DNA from: Bryum argenteum
Taxonomy: Eukaryota > Streptophyta > Bryopsida > Bryales > Bryaceae
Length of the DNA stretch: 64,000 nt
Direction of reading: 5' to 3'
NCBI GenBank assembly: GCA_037043015.1
Contig: CM073327.1
Coordinates: 6,554,727-6,618,726 of the forward strand
Position 1 is the first letter of the stretch. Each line of letters opens with the position of its first letter. The translations under genes were made by a program, and so were the position numbers. Of this stretch, positions 58,680 to 64,000 are shown one piece after another. Below the pieces are notes generated by a model. That model ran no database searches. It was given only the letters and a program-made list of their open reading frames with translations, and was not told the DNA's origin.

Positions 58680-60870
58680 CCAAAGATGACACTTATCCTA
58701 AAAGTAAAAGAGTAGCCGAGGGAATCAAATCCAAAAATTGCTAAATGTGTGCATAGATAGAATCAATTGGAATCATAAATTTTGGATTTATCTTGACTTA
58801 GTTATAGATTTTGGGAATGTATGTACCAAAAATTGCTCACTCTAAAACGTTTGTCAACTCAAATTAATAGAGAATTTACGGTACACGAGTTTCCATTATA
58901 GTCCACCCAAAGAAAATGCACCTACAATTCGTTCTAGCGGTGGGAATCAAACTCAAAAAATGCTAATTGTGTGCATCGATTGGAATCATAAATTTTGAAA
59001 TTATCTTATGAATTTTGGAAATAAGAGTCGTATGTATACCAAAAAATGTTCACTCTAAAATACATATAAATCTAAAATTTGAGGGTATAATTTACATCTT
59101 GGTAAGATGTGATTTCTAAAACCATGTGATTTTTGAGCCTCTTACCTTTTTACCCATACCCACTAGAGCCCATATTTATTAAAAAACTAAAGGCATTAGA
59201 AACTCATATGTATTGGAGAATGAAGCTTCTTAATGAGATCCTTTACCTAATATCTAAACCTCATAATAATTAGAGAAACCTAATCATCTGTTTGATGTTA
59301 ATTATGCTCTTTAAGTGAACATGTTACATTTGGTGAAGACATGAATAATAGGTAGTTAGTTGAAACATTTAATTTGAGCTTCCAACCTTAACCAGTCCGA
59401 ATTAATTTTATAGCCAAATCCTCAAAATATAGTCACTAGTTACCAAATCCAATTAATTTGCTTACACGGATATCCTCGATCTTAAAGGGGAATAAAATCT
59501 AGGCTCGAAAACTAGCTAATGTGGAATTAAATGGCGTTTGTACAATTGTATACATTCATATGATGTATACATCAAAGTTTGAGATTCTAATGTACTTCAT
59601 GAGGGACAAAAAATGGGTATGGTTTCTCATGATAAGTCTACGTATTTCCCATATGAGCATAGAATAGTACTTATGGGAGATAAGAGTGTAGTCAAGGACG
59701 AGATGGAGAACGAGAAAGGTAAACATCCGCTTAACAATCGTGTTGTGAAAATACGGGCTAATTGGGTGCGCAAGAGAAGTTTGGCGTTTTATGTTTTATG
59801 TTATGAGAAAATTTAGAAAAAGTGAAAGCACCAAAAAAGAAATTGCAAGAAAAATTAGATTGGCAAGCTCATTTGGAAGTAGAGAAGGAAAATGAATTCT
59901 TTGAGAATTTTTTAAATATGTAGGGGATTATATCAACTATGGAATTATAAATTTTGAATCTAATTTAGATTAGTTATGCATTCTGAAAGCAAGAGCAATA
60001 TGTTTCTAAAACCGCGCACTACGGATTGTACAATAATGGTGCATTGAAGTTGGACGCTACAAAGTACCTCTTACTTAGATGCCCTTAGTATGCGGTTTTG
60101 ATCCTTTGTTCCTGTAAATTGTTCCTATAAAATGATCCTAGTTCCCATCCTCCGTTGCTAGTTCCCATCCTTTGTTCTTGGTTCCTAGTTCCCCTCCTCT
60201 ATTCCATGTTATTCACCCTCAAAGTCATGTACATTTGCCCAAACCTCAAATATGATCACCTCTTACATAGTACATACTTGTACCACACACCTCCAAGGTG
60301 TTAGAATCCTCTTAAGTACCGAGTCAAGGGTCAAAAAAGTCCATCACCTATCATAAATACAAAACCATAGCTCCACTAAAGGGAAGTACTTCCTCTCTCC
60401 GACGATGTTGACATGGCTTGAGTGGGTGGCCGGGGCGCTCCGACGACGGAGGAGAGTTACATGATGGCGGACCATTAGTGCGATGCAGCCAATGTAATGT
60501 ATGTACGAGTGAATGGGTATATGGCGGGTAGTACTGGGCAGCTTTCAACAAGGAAAAAATTATCACCAGAATGGCAGCAGCTGTGTGTGAAGCAGAGGGT
60601 CACATGGGGTCATGAGTGAAGCTCCAGTAGAATTCAAACCCACGCTTGTACTGTCCTTCTTGTCATCATACATCCGTTGCGAACTGGACATCCCCTAACC
60701 ATTGGCAAAACATGATGGGGGCTCCTTACTACTTGGAGATTGTTTTTCATTTTTAGATGAACGAAAAATAAAGCATCCTAAAGGGCATCGTCCATCTTGA
60801 AACGGCAAAGTACCCCATCACCTTGCATTTGGAGGGGGAATAAAATTGTCCTGTAAATATGGCGGGTCAT
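58680..60870. other. Spacer without a supported gene
   Basis: AT-rich. A weak coding-like stretch at 59593-59939 (for example KSVVKDEMENEKGKHPLNNR, then in another frame KKKLQEKLDWQAHLEVEKEN) looks like an eroded coding relic of unknown origin. 60130-60200 has short CTAGTTCCCATCCT-type repeats. Confidence 0.4.
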
Positions 60871-60877
60871 TACCATA

Positions 60878-61085
60878 GGGTAAGGGCATGATATGGGTAT
60901 CCCCGCTAAACATGGTAATATTGTAAAAATATTTTAACGAGATGGTATTATAGGTGACATGACTATAGTTGTATACATGGGGTTAACAAAGGTATTTCTA
61001 AGCTTTTAGCACATGTATAATGAATTACACATAGGTTTCACATAATGAGACGCATCTTAGTGGTACCCGTATCATGCCCTTGCCC
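60878..61085. mobile_element. Miniature inverted-repeat element
   Basis: About 208 bp with inverted ends: GGGTAAGGGCATGATATGGG on the left and the complement of CCCGTATCATGCCCTTGCCC on the right. Target duplication is unclear, so no superfamily is assigned. Confidence 0.6.
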
Positions 61086-61089
61086 CGTA

Positions 61090-63720
61090 GAACCTACCCC
61101 AACCTAGCACGCACAAATGAGAGATTCACGATGATGTGGATGGAGCATTCTCCATAGAACTTGACATAACCATTAGACTTGCGGTAGATGCAGGAGTCTT
61201 GGCAAAACGGCAAAACCAACAGACTCTGTAGCTCTGTAGTTGAACTTTAGTACCGTTGAGCTTCCACAAAAAAGTCAAATACACCGGTCATAGGAGTTGA
61301 CTTTTTGTACAGTTGAGCTTCAAGAAAGAAGACAAATACACCGGCGAGAGGAGGGGATGTGGCGTGGCGGGAAGAGTGCAGTTGCTTTTGTATCGCGGGA
61401 TCGGGACGAAGAGTTGTTGTTGCCATTCGGCAAAAGTGTCGTTCGCGAGGTGATGTGACGTATAGATTGAGGATTGCCGTGAAGTCGTCACTTACCAATG
61501 AGTGCTTTTTATGAAAAAGAGTAAACGCACAAATGAAGTATCTAGTACATACTAAGCTTGTACTAGAGAGTGTGATTAGTGAAAATTCGATGAGCATTTA
61601 TGGAGAGTTTGACACAAGTTTTTGGTGGTGTCCATGTACTCAAGTTGATACATCCAAGCTCATAGTGACTTGAAAAATGACAAGTGGTACAATTCTTGAT
61701 GAAAAAAAATCAGTTCTTTACATGATTTTCCAAAGAATTGATCATGAAAGGGAAGTGATTCATATTTTGGTACACATACGATGTTGAATTGAAGTGTGTT
61801 AGAGAGGTTCAAAACTTAGAATGTTGTTCATTTGAAAGATGTTTATTGTCACATTAACATTCAAGTCAATCCAAGTTATATATTACTTTGTTCATGTCTT
61901 TTGTATTTGTGAGCTTCAAATCCTCTGATGTGCATGATTAAACATGTTTTCATTATAAAGCATTGAAGTTTTAGAATCATGCTCGCCATATTTGAGGTTG
62001 TCATCACTCAATATCTTCAAGTTGTTGAAGTCATGCTTCTAAATTTCATCCTAAAAAAAATCCTTCTATTAAGATGATTTACCATTGAATTTGAATGAGG
62101 TGGCTTTCAATTTGCAAGAAAGTAGCATCTAGAAGCACACCAAAGAAAGAATTTGTGTGTGTATCAGTTCTCTTCAACCTAGATTCCAATAAATCCCCAC
62201 TAACCCATGTGCCATTTTAACATATCTTTTTCTATAATGCCATGTCAAATACAACTAAGACAACATATCTTTCCTGAACCAAACTTGATTTATTTAGTAC
62301 AATTCTCTCCTCATTCAGTATATAATTTACAAAGTAATTTGTCTTTCCTTTCCTAGAATCAATCCACTATCCAATTGTGCAACCTTTAACGCCATTGTGC
62401 AACACAAGCCGCCAATACAACAGAATTGTGGTTCAATCAATCAACTCCTCTTACGTCTCATTCATACTAAATGACGATCTTTTTTCAGTTCACGAGAGTT
62501 TTGCAGGTTCACATGCAGTAAGTCCAGTAACGTATTGACAGATTGTGATCTCGGCAAAACCAATTTTCTTGATCTCCAATTCAGCAGTTGATATAATCCA
62601 TCTCTTCAAACCCTAGATTGATTACAATTCACGAATGATCCTACACCACACTCATAAAAACCAACACAGATTAAGCCTGGAAAAACTAAACTTGCGGAAT
62701 CTGAGCTTGTACAATATCGAGTGAGTAGGAAGCAACTTGGTCTGAAACTCTGAATCGGCAGACAAGATTGGCGAAGTGTTCTCGAAGATAGGAAGTTAGA
62801 GATTCATGCCACTGATTGCATAACTTTCACTTCGTGCTCAGACTGCAAGTGAATGAAGATCTAGTGCGAGATTCTGCATGAATGTCTGTCAGCCATTGTG
62901 TTGCAGAGAGTGAAAATACAGCAACTTTCAGAAGGATCAGACTTGCAATATAGTTTCAGCCTACACGACGAATCAGAAACGAGCATGAAAGTCTCCTCCA
63001 GGGAGCTTTTGAATGTCTTGCATACTTTCATATCCTGTACTTCCACCAAAAAACATGGGTATCTAGATTGCAGAGCTGCTTTCTTAGTACCTAGCAGAGT
63101 GAATGTATCTTGAGGATAGTCGCATGTATAGTAAACTAGGCAGTTACAAATATTGGATCAATGAAGAAATCAATGAAAACATAAAATCAAGCATTAATTT
63201 GTGACTGAAAAGTCTCAATTTAACGAATATGGCCATTTTTGTGCATCTGGTACCTCAACTAAAATAAAATTCTTGACAAATTTCTCAAACTTTACACTAG
63301 ATAAATCCTGTTTTAGATATTTGGAAATATTAGACTTATGGCTGCATCTTCACCTCAATTTAAGAGGAATGTTCGTGAGTAAAACTTCCCGTGATATGCA
63401 CAATCCTCCACATCGTACTACTGAAAAGTGATAATAAACCATACACTCAAATGCTTTGATTCCGAGTTGAAATTGCATCCTAGTCTAAACAAAGGAAACG
63501 GTGAAATAACATGTCATGAGTACTTTAGAGAGACCAACTTGCATGTTTGTCTGGGTACATGCAATTCTCCACCACAATGCATGTGAAAAATTTGCAACAT
63601 GTACTCCAATATTGTAGTGGTCACATTCCTTAGTCCTATGCTGCCACATTCCTGGTCACAAGACGGGCACTTCAAGACGGAACTCGCTTGATGCGTTCAC
63701 AACTGCACAGTCCTACCTCT
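61090..63720. other. Spacer without a supported gene
   Basis: An ORF at 61247-61597 (-) has an internal duplication (GVFVFFLEAQLY / GVFDFFVEAQRY) but no family resemblance. 62460-63115 is somewhat richer in GC and could hold a leader or exon of a gene beyond the window. I found no domain in it. Confidence 0.4.
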
Positions 63721-63724
63721 TGCC

Positions 63725-63995
63725 ACTACTAGAAAAGAAGATGGGGGTTTGCAACGTTACAAAAGTTTTTTTTGTGTAAATGTTGCTCAAGTCTAGCAAC
63801 GTTTTGAAACTTGCTAGAGCAACGTTTTCAAGAAAATAAGTAAGGTTTTCAACTAAATTATGAATAACGCAATTTAGTGATCCGATAATGTTGCTTATTT
63901 TCTTGAGAACGTTTCTCAAGCATGATTCAAAATGTTGCTAAACTTGAGTAATGTTTAAGAAGAAAACGTTGCAAACCCCTCAAATTGTAGTAGTG
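63725..63995. mobile_element. CACTA (En/Spm-like) miniature element
   Basis: 271 bp. Starts CACTACTAGAAAAG and ends in the complement of CACTACTACAATTTG. Inside the tips GGGGTTTGCAACG is inverted at both ends, and AGCAACGTTTT-like units recur throughout, so the whole folds into a hairpin. Three-base flanks (TGC, TAG) do not match. Confidence 0.75.
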
Positions 63996-64000
63996 TAGCC

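Noticed and set aside
61247-61597. 116-codon minus-strand ORF
   Set aside because: Contains a local duplication and no recognisable domain; codon use is like the surrounding spacer.

Overview
This is nuclear DNA from a green plant of the streptophyte lineage. The evidence is a tryptophan aminotransferase of the TAA/TAR family, a plastid-targeted RbcX chaperone, a P-class PPR protein and an E2 of the UBC27 type. Genes have canonical GT-AG introns and lie among AT-rich, repeat-laden spacers. The many TTAA-flanked (piggyBac-like) short elements are uncommon in flowering plants as far as I know, so a non-seed plant or streptophyte alga is plausible. The species cannot be fixed from the sequence.

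Layout. 1-2283 (-): TAR-type auxin-biosynthesis gene, cut by the left edge. 3757-5747 (+): RbcX, divergent from TAR, with a 17-nt exon. 10071-11798 (-): an intronless TATA-binding protein whose core is followed by about 21 tandem 14-residue Gly/Gln/Ser/Tyr repeats. 12852-13297 (-): an unassigned exon-like ORF. 16768-17244 (-): an intronless E2 of UBC27/UBE2K type without its UBA domain. 17934-24677 (-): NRDE2, rebuilt here as 14 exons and 1219 codons in one uninterrupted frame. 25832-28026 (+): a two-exon PPR gene divergent from NRDE2. 28-45 kb is gene-poor and holds fragments of one gene family, tandem arrays and transposon remnants. 45126-49566 (+): the intact family member, a coiled-coil protein joined to the C-terminal ubiquitin-like domains of UBP12/13 (USP7) with no protease domain. 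50386-52293 (-): a three-exon membrane-anchored protein of a plant family of unknown function. 52.3-64 kb: no convincing gene, but several short DNA transposons and segmental duplications.

The window has been shaped by local duplication. Sequence related to the 3' ends of the convergent RbcX and NRDE2 genes is found fused in two mosaic copies that flank the TBP gene. The spacer between the UBP12-like gene and its convergent neighbour was copied to 54.3-56.0 kb, where it lies between two direct repeats and is split by a TTAA element. The coiled-coil/UBP12-like gene has one intact copy and three broken relatives, which share upstream tandem arrays and a conserved palindrome.

The two most unusual genes are the TBP with a repeat-built C-terminal tail and the coiled-coil/USP7-C fusion. 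All exon structures were read by eye from splice signals and frame continuity, without transcript data.
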